NCBI GenBank assembly: GCA_964461135.1
Contig: CAYWTB010000008.1
Coordinates: forward strand, 1-64,000
Reading direction: 5' to 3'
DNA: 64,000 nucleotides
Source: RQOF01 sp964461135
Lineage (GTDB): Bacteria > Calditrichota > Calditrichia > RBG-13-44-9
Shown here: piece after piece, positions 54,952 through 63,640 of the stretch
Layout: each line of letters starts with the position of its first letter
Position numbering within the stretch: position 1 is the stretch's first letter
Position numbers and translations under genes: made by a program
The notes under the pieces: model-generated
The model's database searches: none
Told to the model about the DNA's origin: nothing
Seen by the model: the letters and a program-made list of their open reading frames with translations, nothing else

Positions 54952-57321
54952 ATGATTTTTGATGAAAACCTCCAACAACTTGAATTACCCGCTCTTCTGA
55001 ATAAACTGGCCGGTCTTATCAGAACGCCATATGGCCAGCGATATATGGAGGAGTTGGAAATCCGGCACGATCGCCAGTTGCTGGAAAAAGAATTGACTGA
55101 GGTCAACGAAATGACCGGACTGCTTGAGGGCGGCTACGGTATCCCGCTGGTTGAACTGGCAGACATACGGACTCAGCTGGATCGTCTTAAACCTGAGGAC
55201 GCTTTTCTGGAAGCTTCGGAACTCAATCTGATTAAAAGCACCCTTCTGCTCTTCGATGAATTATCCTCATATATTAAAAATTACCAGGATAATTGTCCGA
55301 ATCTTATGCGCTATGCGGAACGAATTCACCCTCACCGTTCCATTGTCCGGGAAATTGAATCCACCATCGACAGTAGTGATGAAATTCGTGAAGATTCCAG
55401 CAGAGAATTACGCCGAATCCGGGCGGATATTCATCGTCTGGAAAACGAACAAAAAGCCGTACTCCTAAGGGTGCTGAAACGGTACCAGGATTTTTCACAG
55501 GATGACATCGTAACCATGCGTGATGGCCGGATGGTTTTAGGTATTCAACACCAGTATGCCGGGAAAATAAATGGAATCGTTCACAGTACTTCCGGTACAG
55601 GCGCCACTGTTTTTGTTGAACCCATGGAAACTCTGCGAATAAGTAACCAGATTCAGAACCTGAAACTGGAAGAGCGCCGCGAAATTATTCGGATTCTTAA
55701 ATTTCTTTCCGGACTGGTACGTGAAGTGCGCAACGATATCCACTTTTCCATAGAAAATTTGGGTTTGCTGGATTTTATTCATGCCAAAGCCAGGCTGGCG
55801 ATTCTTCTGGAGGCAAGTGTCCCCCGGATTGGGGAGGGTCCGGGACTGCATTTAATAAATGGAAAACATCCCTTACTGATCCTGAAATTGGGCCTTGAGA
55901 ATGTGGTAGCTGCCAGCATTGAGATGGGCGAAAGTATTAATACCCTGGTTATCACCGGTCCCAATGCCGGCGGAAAAACCGTTACATTAAAGATGACCGG
56001 CCTGTTATGCATCATGACTATGCTGGGCCTCCTTATACCGGCGCATCCGGACAGCACTATTCCCATCTATGATAACGTACTGGTAGATATTGGGGATCGT
56101 CAGAATCTGGAACAGGATCTGAGCACCTTTAGCGCCCATATTATACGTCTGAAAGAGATTCTCGCCCAGGCGACCGGTAATTCTCTGGTTCTGCTGGATG
56201 AACTGGGTACCGGAACAGATCCGCGCGAGGGATCGGCGCTGGCAGTGTCTTTTCTGGAAGAACTTACCCATCGCAGATCAACCACCATTGCCACCACGCA
56301 TCATGGAGAACTAAAGGCTTTCGCCTATAATACTCCGGGAGTGGAGAATGCATCCATGGAATTTAATCTCGATACTCTCCTGCCCACTTACCACCTCCAG
56401 ATCGGAATTCCGGGAAGCAGTTATGCCTTTGAGATTGCCAGGCGCTACGGACTGAATGAAACCGTTTTGAAAAAAGCAATGCAGATTCTCGGTTCGGAAA
56501 AGAATCAGCTGGAGAACCTGATTATAAGCCTTAATGAACGCCTGCAGGAAACGGATAAGGAACGCCGGAAAATCAGTATAAAACTTTCCGAATCTGAAGC
56601 GCTAAAAAATTTGTATCAGAACCAGCTGGGGAAACTGCAGAAAGAGAAAACGGAACTGCGTCGAACTGCAGCGTTGGAAGCCCGGCGAATTGTAGAAGAG
56701 GCGAATGCCGCCATAGAACGGTTAATTGCGGATATCCGCAAAACACAAGCGCAGAAAGATAAAATAAAAGAGGCTCATGACCGCATGGGAGAGCTTAAGA
56801 AACATGCGGAAGATGTCCTGCGGGAAACTGCGCCTGAAATACCTCCAGCAGAGGATGTGCACGAAGGAGATATTGTATGGATCGAAAATCTGCGCGAAGA
56901 GGGGGAAATTCTGAGCGATCCGGATGCCCGGCAAAAAGTATGGGTGCTGGTGAATGATATGCGTATGAAGTTGGGAATAGACGGAATGAGAAAGCTCTCA
57001 AAACTTCAGACGGAATCAGCACGGACAGGATCCCGGCGCCACAACCTCTCGGACAGGCTGGAAGAAGGAATCCAGCCGGAAATCGATTTAAGAGGAATGG
57101 ATTCCTTCCAGGCGATTGACGCCACCAACCGCTATCTTGATCAGGCACTCCAGAATGGATGGGAGGAAATCCGCATCATTCATGGAAAAGGAACCGGGAT
57201 CTTGCGGCGGGAGATTAACAATTTCCTGGCTCGCGATGAAAGGGTGGCTGATAAAAGGCTGGGTAAATGGGGAGAAGGAGATACCGGCGTTACCATCGTC
57301 ACATTAAAAAGAGAGACCTAG
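54952..57321 (+). CDS. mutS2: MutS2 endonuclease/ATPase with Smr domain
   Basis: A 789-residue MutS2, full length. The core has Walker A GPNAGGKTVTLKM near residue 336, the ABC signature DLSTFSAH, Walker B LVLLDELGTGTDP, and a long coiled coil (about 515-620). The C-terminal Smr domain (IDLRGMDSFQAID ... RIIHGKGTGILR) can nick DNA. MutS2 proteins act on recombination intermediates or collided ribosomes. The start is in an operon after cvpA. Confidence 0.97.
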   Translation: MIFDENLQQLELPALLNKLAGLIRTPYGQRYMEELEIRHDRQLLEKELTEVNEMTGLLEGGYGIPLVELADIRTQLDRLKPEDAFLEASELNLIKSTLLLFDELSSYIKNYQDNCPNLMRYAERIHPHRSIVREIESTIDSSDEIREDSSRELRRIRADIHRLENEQKAVLLRVLKRYQDFSQDDIVTMRDGRMVLGIQHQYAGKINGIVHSTSGTGATVFVEPMETLRISNQIQNLKLEERREIIRILKFLSGLVREVRNDIHFSIENLGLLDFIHAKARLAILLEASVPRIGEGPGLHLINGKHPLLILKLGLENVVAASIEMGESINTLVITGPNAGGKTVTLKMTGLLCIMTMLGLLIPAHPDSTIPIYDNVLVDIGDRQNLEQDLSTFSAHIIRLKEILAQATGNSLVLLDELGTGTDPREGSALAVSFLEELTHRRSTTIATTHHGELKAFAYNTPGVENASMEFNLDTLLPTYHLQIGIPGSSYAFEIARRYGLNETVLKKAMQILGSEKNQLENLIISLNERLQETDKERRKISIKLSESEALKNLYQNQLGKLQKEKTELRRTAALEARRIVEEANAAIERLIADIRKTQAQKDKIKEAHDRMGELKKHAEDVLRETAPEIPPAEDVHEGDIVWIENLREEGEILSDPDARQKVWVLVNDMRMKLGIDGMRKLSKLQTESARTGSRRHNLSDRLEEGIQPEIDLRGMDSFQAIDATNRYLDQALQNGWEEIRIIHGKGTGILRREINNFLARDERVADKRLGKWGEGDTGVTIVTLKRET

Positions 57322-57324
57322 ACC

Positions 57325-57699
57325 ATGAAGATTTTCATGATTTGGGGGAGCATTAATGCTTTTCTTTCGGTTGCACTGGGAGCTTTTGGTGCTCATATGC
57401 TGAAAAGCAGATTGACACCGGAGATGCTTGAAATTTTCCAGACAGGAATAAAATACCATATGATACATGCCCTGGGACTCCTTCTGGTGGGAGTTATGGG
57501 ATTCTGGATGCAGAAACTCGTTTTTATGCAATGGGCCGGCTGGTTACTTCTGGCTGGAATTGTTCTTTTCAGCGGTAGTCTGTATATATTAAGTATAACA
57601 GGTATTCGCTGGTTTGGTGCCATAACACCCCTGGGAGGATTATGTTTTCTGGCTGGCTAGGCCCTTGTTACAATAAGCGTCCTCACCTGCTTAAAATGA
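57325..57699 (+). CDS. DUF423 membrane protein with an in-frame TAG near its end
   Basis: A small membrane protein of the DUF423/YgdD family: GSINAFLSVALGAFGAHML, then LTPEMLEIFQTGIKYHMIHALGL and ITPLGGLCFLAG. A TAG at 57658-57660 stops the frame after 111 residues. The next 12 codons, in frame to the TGA at 57697, read ALVTISVLTCLK, the normal family end, and the TAG sits where Trp is common (GGxxFLAGW). So TGG has probably become TAG. The truncation removes half of the last helix. Confidence 0.82.
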
Positions 57700-57815
57700 T
57701 TCTTTACGGCCGGCATAGCGGGCAGCAAAAAATCTGAAGCTCAATTGCAGTGAATATGATATAATAAATTATAATTTTCGGTGTATCTCCAGCGGTAAAT
57801 ATGGAGGATTAGGGT

Positions 57816-58604
57816 TTGGAAAACATTATTACCATCGAAAAGCAGAAAGACATTATTCTTCTGACGTTAAACCGGCCGGATAAAAGGAATGCTCTTAATC
57901 CGGAGCTGATCAGCGGATTACAAAGGGCTATTGATGAAATTAAGGAAATGCCGAATATTCGGGCGGTAATATTTACCGGTGCGGGAAAAGCTTTCTGTGC
58001 CGGAGCCGATCTGCTTTACCTGGAAAACATCAGTCGGTTTGGTGATGCTGAAAATCTGGAAGATTCGCAGCGCCTGGCCCGTTTATTTCAAGAAATTTAT
58101 CTTTTACCAAAACTGACGGTTGCCATGGTGAATGGTCCGGCTCTGGCCGGTGGTTGCGGTCTGGCCTTATGTTGCGATTTGATCTGTGCGGATGAGGAGC
58201 AGGCTAAATTCGGATTTACCGAAGTTCGTATCGGATTTGTTCCGGCCATTGTTATGAACTTCCTGATACGGCGGGTTAATTTACAGGATGCTTTCTATCT
58301 GACCGTCAGCGCAGACATTCTCTCCGCCGGTGAAGCCCGGGCTTTCGGAATGGTCCGTCATTTATTTGATACGGCTCAATTGAAATCCAAAACTCTTCAA
58401 TTTGTTGAAAAATATCTGAATCAAAACAGCTTTGGAGCTATGATGCAAACTAAAAAGCTCTACCAGGAGCTGCTGGACCTGCCCCTGGCTGACGGTCTAG
58501 ATCTGGCCTCACGAATCAATGCCAGCAGCCGCAAATCGCCTGATTGTCAGAAAGGCTTGCGGAATTTTCTCGATAAAAAGCCGCTCCGGTGGCGGAATTT
58601 ATAG
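57816..58604 (+). CDS. Enoyl-CoA hydratase/isomerase family protein
   Basis: A 262-residue crotonase-fold enzyme. GAGKAFCAGADL (oxyanion side) and PALAGGCGLALCCDLI are visible, with FTEVRIGFVPA carrying the second Glu. The first catalytic Glu position is Gly (AGGCG), as in the methylglutaconyl-CoA hydratase-like group. The start is TTG, with GGAGG eight bases upstream. Reaction: hydration or isomerisation of an acyl-CoA, substrate open. Its end overlaps the converging gene by six bases. Confidence 0.87.
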   Translation: MENIITIEKQKDIILLTLNRPDKRNALNPELISGLQRAIDEIKEMPNIRAVIFTGAGKAFCAGADLLYLENISRFGDAENLEDSQRLARLFQEIYLLPKLTVAMVNGPALAGGCGLALCCDLICADEEQAKFGFTEVRIGFVPAIVMNFLIRRVNLQDAFYLTVSADILSAGEARAFGMVRHLFDTAQLKSKTLQFVEKYLNQNSFGAMMQTKKLYQELLDLPLADGLDLASRINASSRKSPDCQKGLRNFLDKKPLRWRNL

Positions 58605-59294
58605 ATGTTTGGTTTCTTCTAATCTTCGTAATTCTTTTTTAATGTCGATTAACAAATCCTGATACGCACCTTCCTGTATCACCTTATATTCGCCGGTCTG
58701 CACGAAATTATTCAGGGCGGTGAGAACAGTTTTAATGAATTCAACTGTCTGTTTAATCGATGCCTTGATCTCTTTAACATCGCTGGCACCATTCTCATTC
58801 TCAAACTGAACAAGCGTGTATAGCGGGGTAAGGGAATTGTTTATATAATGACTGAGAGTAACCAGAATTTTCTGGGTTTGTTTCAATGCCTGAATCTTAC
58901 TCTCTTTTTGTTTTAACTGGGATTGCAAATTAAGAATTCCCTGAACCGATCGCATTTTCAGCTGGAGTTCGAGAGTGGTGTAAGGGAAGTAAATGAAATC
59001 ATCGGCTCCCAGTTCAAAAGCGATAAGTTGCTCGATGACCCGGTCTTTTCTGATGATGCAGATAAGTGGCATGTATTTCAATTCCGGATCGGTTTTAAGT
59101 TGCTGGAATACTTCCGTGGATATCTTTCCCAGACTTTCCAGATCCAGAATAATCATTTTGGATTCCGGCAAATTTCGTATCAGTGTCCTGAGATTCCTGT
59201 AACTCCGCAGGATTTTGATTACGAAACCCTCCTGTTTCAAATCGCGGACGAAAGCATCCGATAATGTTTTATTTTTGCTCAGCAGCAGTATCAT
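58599..59294 (-). CDS. Degenerate receiver domain fused to an H-box-like helix
   Basis: A 231-residue protein with a receiver-like N-terminal half: LILLSKNKT-type first strand lacking the acidic pair, MIILDLESLG with an Asp at the acceptor position, and ELGADDFIYFPY before the last helix. A coiled coil (LQLKMRSVQGILNLQSQL) leads to TLSHYINNSLTPLYTL, similar to the H-box of kinases but with no ATPase domain after it. It may be a phosphotransfer or signal-integrating protein; function is unknown. Confidence 0.62.
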   Translation of the reverse strand: MILLLSKNKTLSDAFVRDLKQEGFVIKILRSYRNLRTLIRNLPESKMIILDLESLGKISTEVFQQLKTDPELKYMPLICIIRKDRVIEQLIAFELGADDFIYFPYTTLELQLKMRSVQGILNLQSQLKQKESKIQALKQTQKILVTLSHYINNSLTPLYTLVQFENENGASDVKEIKASIKQTVEFIKTVLTALNNFVQTGEYKVIQEGAYQDLLIDIKKELRRLEETKHL

Positions 59295-59465
59295 ATATGG
59301 CCCTGATTTAACCGGAACTTTTGTCTGTTTATTCTATTTTCGAAGGAAACCGGATAATAATGAATATTATTTTTTGTATTTTTTTATTGGGAGACCAGCA
59401 GGTTTAAAATATATTTCAGAATACAGGATAAGAAGGCAAACTAAAATTGATTTAATAAGGATATT

Positions 59466-60389
59466 ATGGCCAAAAAAATTGTCATCTCAGGAGGAAGCGG
59501 ATTTATGGGGCATGCTTTGATTGATCTGTTCCGGCAGGAAGGATACAATATGCTGGTACTCTCACGCAGGCCGGATAAACATACTGACATCCCTACAAAC
59601 ACAGTAAAATTTAAACAGTGGGATGCCCGGAATTTAAATGGCTGGGTGAAGGAGCTGGATGGTGCGTCGGCGGTAATCAATCTGGCGGGAGAGAATCTCA
59701 GCTCAGGATTTTGGACAGAGAAAAGGAAACATAAGTTGTTGCATAGCCGGATTGATGCCACCCGGGCGATTCTGGAGGCGATTAGGAAGGTGGGTAAACC
59801 CCCGGAGGTCATGATCCAGGCATCAGCTATCGGGTATTATGGATCCCGGGGTGATGAAATTCTGGATGAGACCTCACACAGGGGAGAAGGATTTCTGGCA
59901 GATTTATGTGAACAGTGGGAGCGGACGGCGGCTGAAGTCGAAAAACTGGGAGTACGCCTGGTCCGTCTGCGTTTCGGGCTGGTGCTGGGAGGGAATGGAG
60001 GATTGTTGCAGCGAATGACTATTCCTTATCAACTATTTGCAGGATTTCACTTTGGCAATAATGATCAGTGGATGTCCTGGGTTCACCGCCATGATGTTGT
60101 TAATTCCATACTTTTTGCTATGCAACATAAAGAGATGAAAGGTGTGGCAAATGTGACAGCCCCGGAGCCAATACTATTCAGAGAATTTCTGCAGCAACTG
60201 GGAAAGCAGCTGCACAGACCCTCCTGGCTTTATATTCCTCCCGTTTTATTGAGAGCATTTCTGGGACAAATGGCGGAGGAAACAATATTCACCAGTCAGC
60301 GGATAATCCCCGGAAAATTAATGGAACTGGGTTATTCATTTGCTTTTAGTTCTATTGACTTAGCATTGCGGGATATCCTGAACTCCTGA
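59466..60389 (+). CDS. TIGR01777 family epimerase-like protein
   Basis: A 307-residue extended SDR protein of the YfcH/SulA (TIGR01777) family. ISGGSGFMGHAL is the NAD(P)-binding loop, GASAVINLAGENL the next strand, SAIGYYGSRGDE a family marker, and the C-terminus (TSQRIIPGKLMELGYSFAF) is the DUF1731 domain. Substrate is unknown. The start is ATG with AAGGATATT upstream. Confidence 0.93.
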   Translation: MAKKIVISGGSGFMGHALIDLFRQEGYNMLVLSRRPDKHTDIPTNTVKFKQWDARNLNGWVKELDGASAVINLAGENLSSGFWTEKRKHKLLHSRIDATRAILEAIRKVGKPPEVMIQASAIGYYGSRGDEILDETSHRGEGFLADLCEQWERTAAEVEKLGVRLVRLRFGLVLGGNGGLLQRMTIPYQLFAGFHFGNNDQWMSWVHRHDVVNSILFAMQHKEMKGVANVTAPEPILFREFLQQLGKQLHRPSWLYIPPVLLRAFLGQMAEETIFTSQRIIPGKLMELGYSFAFSSIDLALRDILNS

Positions 60390-60613
60390 TAACATTAAAA
60401 TGTTTAAAGATAAAAAGGAAATGAGTTCCACCGGTCAATGGAAGAAATGGTAGCCGGATCCGCATAATTTTTTTCAGTACTATACTAATGTATCCGGCTA
60501 TTTAAAGGGCATAATCATATTAGATCATAAAAGAATCATGGTTGTCCCGGTAATCCGGTCCTGTAGAGCCGGCAGTGGCGGGTGTTTTCCCTGGAAGGGC
60601 AGAGGAGGAAAGT

Positions 60614-61345
60614 CTATGGCTCTGTCTGAGTGAGCCAGGCATCGGGATAGCCGGAGTTTCTGATTTCATCGAGGCGCTGTCTCGCTACAATTTCCTGAGA
60701 GAATTTACCCACCAGTACTTTCCAGTAATTTCCACTGGTGGTAATCCATACCTCATCAGGAAAAATATTAGCAAATTCCCGGGACAGGGAGTCGGCTTTT
60801 TCCTTGTTGCCGGTAACGAAAATCTGTATCGAGTACAACAGCTGAAGAAAACCGGAATCCGCGGATGCAGTATCAGCCGAGGTAAACTGTATCATTTTTT
60901 CTTTGGGGAGGTGTATGGAAGCCTGAACAATCCAGGCGTTATTTATTCCCTGGAAACGCAGCTGGTCAAGCATTTTTTCTGCTTCCAGACGATCCTTGAA
61001 ATTGCCTAATTGTACCTTAAACAAACCGTTTTCCGGGACGATATAAACTGAATCGAGGGAAAGAGAAGACAAACTAGTTGCAAATTTTTCTGCATTTTCC
61101 CTGCTGGAACCTGCAAATGTTTGAATACGCATCCCGGATTCTTCCTTAAAAGACCGCATCTTAATGCGCCGGGAAAAGTCCCCGGGATCCCTGAGTTCTA
61201 TTTTCTCTTCAGCATAGCGGCTCATTATCTGGGAGAAATCTTTATCCCATAAAAAATTTTTTAAGTCATCCTTCATCTGTGCATGAATAATTCCGACAGT
61301 TGTCAGAATAATTGTCATGAGTAATTGTAAAGTCTGCCTTGTCAT
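60614..61345 (-). CDS. SPOR-domain protein with two SPOR repeats
   Basis: A 243-residue exported protein. After a signal peptide (ending at GIIHAQ) it has two SPOR-like units: MRIQTFAGSSRENAEKFATS with VQLGNFKDRLEAEKMLDQL, and YSIQIFVTGNKEKADS with WKVLVGKFSQEIVARQRLDEI. SPOR domains bind peptidoglycan strands stripped of stem peptides, often at division sites. It is encoded 12 bases after the SpoIID/LytB gene and is probably its partner. Confidence 0.88.
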   Translation of the reverse strand: MTRQTLQLLMTIILTTVGIIHAQMKDDLKNFLWDKDFSQIMSRYAEEKIELRDPGDFSRRIKMRSFKEESGMRIQTFAGSSRENAEKFATSLSSLSLDSVYIVPENGLFKVQLGNFKDRLEAEKMLDQLRFQGINNAWIVQASIHLPKEKMIQFTSADTASADSGFLQLLYSIQIFVTGNKEKADSLSREFANIFPDEVWITTSGNYWKVLVGKFSQEIVARQRLDEIRNSGYPDAWLTQTEP

Positions 61346-61357
61346 AAAATAGCCGGT

Positions 61358-62665
61358 TTAATAAAATTTCTTCAGTATTAAATCGGGATAATAAAACTTA
61401 AGTATATCCCTGTAAGGCACGCCATTCAGTGATTGGCCAATGGCACCCCACTGACACATTCCCCGTCCGTGGCCGTATCCCGCTCCAATTACATATACAA
61501 TGTCGGGATTATTGCGGGACGCTTTCAGAATGAACAGGTTACTGGGCTGCTGGCTGCTGTTATTATCGGACAATGCCCGCCGGATTTGCCACTGATTCAA
61601 AATGAATTCATCATTATTAACCCTGATGGCCAGTTTGTCCACCCGGCCTGCAGAAGAGCGCGAAAGCACTTCCAGATTCATCGCAAAACCTTCTTCTTTG
61701 AGCTGTCCTGTGGCAGCTCGGGAAATCAATCCCAGCTGTGTTAGGTTATCCAGAATGTCCCGCGTACTCAGCTTGAGAACCCAGCGGTAGAGTGGGGAAG
61801 CTGTGCAGTTGAAACCGTTGTTGTTTTGATCTTCCCGGATTGTGGTTTGAGAATTGTCACCGTTATTCTGATGGGCAGGCGGGCCCAGCAGACCACCACA
61901 GGTGGAATGATATTGAACTTTAATGAGAGTGTTATCCGGTTTCTGCAGGATTATACCAAATGTTTCTTGCACCGCCCTGTTCACCGGGGAAGTATCGGCT
62001 TTATGTCCCAGGTATACCTGGTCACGGCTGTCCGCATACAGGTCAAACGATGCAGACACGGGATGTTCAATACTGTATATGGCATAAGTACGTGCGGCAA
62101 TTGTCTGACTCAGAACCGCCTGGTAATACTCATCCAAATTGGAAGGAATTTCATGGGGAACCACCCCTAGTAAATAGGACGATACGGGCAGGGAGTTGAC
62201 CACTATTACATGATTCTTCTGTCTGTCGAAACTGATTGTGCCTTCATAAGGAATGCCGTTCCAGGAGAATTTTCCTTCATTGCGCGGTGTAAATTGAATT
62301 TGATTGAAATCCTTGATAGAAAACTGACGGTACTCGCTTTTAAACGTTAATTCCCCCTCGCGGAATGTAACGTCGAATTCTCCCACACTGGAATCAAGAA
62401 TATATTCGGCTTCTTCACTACGCAGTATATAGGCATCAAGAAAGAGCAACCTTCCGTGAGAAAAATTATCATCAAGGGCCACCCTGATTTGCGGTATCCG
62501 ACTTTCCCTGCCGGGGACTTTTAAAATTTTTTGTTTAGCGCATCCGTTCAGTAAAATAAGCAGCATCAAAAGTGAAAAAACCGCCCTTAAAAATGAATTC
62601 GGGACGGCAACAGATGCTCCTTTTCTATTACATGAATATAGTTTTATCAATATATTACCATCCAA
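61358..62665 (-). CDS. SpoIID/LytB domain lipoprotein
   Basis: A 435-residue lipoprotein (lipobox LLNGC near residue 42) with a SpoIID/LytB domain: YLLGVVPHEIPSNLDEYYQAVLSQTIAARTYA contains the catalytic Glu in PHEIP, and KVQYHSTCGG and GYGHGRGMCQWG follow. The domain is a lytic transglycosylase or its activator acting on denuded glycan. A strong AAAGGAG lies at about 62619 with no in-frame start after it, so ATG 62665 is used and gives an extended N-terminus. It overlaps the barrel gene end by 11 bases. Confidence 0.9.
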   Translation of the reverse strand: MDGNILIKLYSCNRKGASVAVPNSFLRAVFSLLMLLILLNGCAKQKILKVPGRESRIPQIRVALDDNFSHGRLLFLDAYILRSEEAEYILDSSVGEFDVTFREGELTFKSEYRQFSIKDFNQIQFTPRNEGKFSWNGIPYEGTISFDRQKNHVIVVNSLPVSSYLLGVVPHEIPSNLDEYYQAVLSQTIAARTYAIYSIEHPVSASFDLYADSRDQVYLGHKADTSPVNRAVQETFGIILQKPDNTLIKVQYHSTCGGLLGPPAHQNNGDNSQTTIREDQNNNGFNCTASPLYRWVLKLSTRDILDNLTQLGLISRAATGQLKEEGFAMNLEVLSRSSAGRVDKLAIRVNNDEFILNQWQIRRALSDNNSSQQPSNLFILKASRNNPDIVYVIGAGYGHGRGMCQWGAIGQSLNGVPYRDILKFYYPDLILKKFY

Positions 62666-63299
62666 AACCGATAATGCTGACGCCTATGCGAATGCCAAAA
62701 CCGGACAGATCTAATTCTTCCCAGGTTGGCAGCCCTTCTGCATTGGATTTTGCATTGCGTTTTACTTTTGAACCATTATAAACGCCGTCGACAAATAAAT
62801 TGGCGGAGGAACTGATCTGGATTCCTACCCCCAGATTGGCCTCCCATCCAAAACCATTGTAAAAGCGGGTGGAATGAATCCTAGTCAGGTAATTATCTTC
62901 ACTGTTCCAAACCATCTCCCAACCCAAACCTCCTGACGCTCGCAAAAAGAATGGACCCTTATAGCCTAATTGATTTTCCAGGTTGAGTTTCAGAAAAAGG
63001 GGGATAATGTAGGTTTTATATTGAAGTTCCAGCTCTTTTTGACTGGGAGTTATTCCACTCGGCAACTCTATATCAGCAACATTGGTCACTTTCCTGTAGG
63101 TTTTCTGAAAATAGTTGAATTCAAAACTCCAGCTCAGGCTTTCGTCAATCATCCGACCGATATTCAAGCCGAAAATATAACCGGCCTTGGCATCAGCCGG
63201 ATCCTGATATCCTATTTTGAACTCCGAGAAAGGGGCACTGGCCATTGAAACAGAGGTATAAACCAATAACATCGCAAAAATGGTTAATATTTTTTTCAT
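62655..63299 (-). CDS. Predicted outer-membrane beta-barrel protein
   Basis: A 214-residue barrel: signal peptide (MKKILTIFAMLLVYTSVSMA), alternating strands such as YIFGLNIGRMIDESLSWSFEFNYF and GPFFLRASGGLGWEMVW, and a last strand FGIRIGVSIIGFGW. ATG 63299 is preferred for the clean signal peptide, though the frame is open five codons further. It heads the operon barrel-SpoIID-SPOR. Confidence 0.8.
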   Translation of the reverse strand: MKKILTIFAMLLVYTSVSMASAPFSEFKIGYQDPADAKAGYIFGLNIGRMIDESLSWSFEFNYFQKTYRKVTNVADIELPSGITPSQKELELQYKTYIIPLFLKLNLENQLGYKGPFFLRASGGLGWEMVWNSEDNYLTRIHSTRFYNGFGWEANLGVGIQISSSANLFVDGVYNGSKVKRNAKSNAEGLPTWEELDLSGFGIRIGVSIIGFGW

Positions 63300-63640
63300 A
63301 TATTTTTCTCTCATAAAATTTTATTCGATGGGAAATTTATGGTGAAAGATAAAAAAAAGCAAATCTTATGAGATATTAAGGACCTATCCGAATTTTTGGT
63401 GGTTAAGAAAAATGAAAAGGGTTCGATAGTGAAACATGTATTTGAATGAATTTCACTCTTTCAGTTGCAAGGCAGGGAAATGATCTCTGAAAAACAGGTT
63501 GCAATTCGGTGATTTCAATATTAAAATTCATTCTTAGAATCATAAAAAACTGTGTGTTATAATGCCATATCCGCACATACATTTCCCCTCAACCAAGCTG
63601 ATAAAAAGATTAATAATAAATCAGGTACATAGGTGTATGA
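63300..63640. other. 341-base divergent promoter region
   Basis: This lies between the barrel gene (minus) and recJ (plus) and should hold both promoters. It is A/T-rich with no coding frame, hairpin terminator or tRNA that I can identify. Confidence 0.45.
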
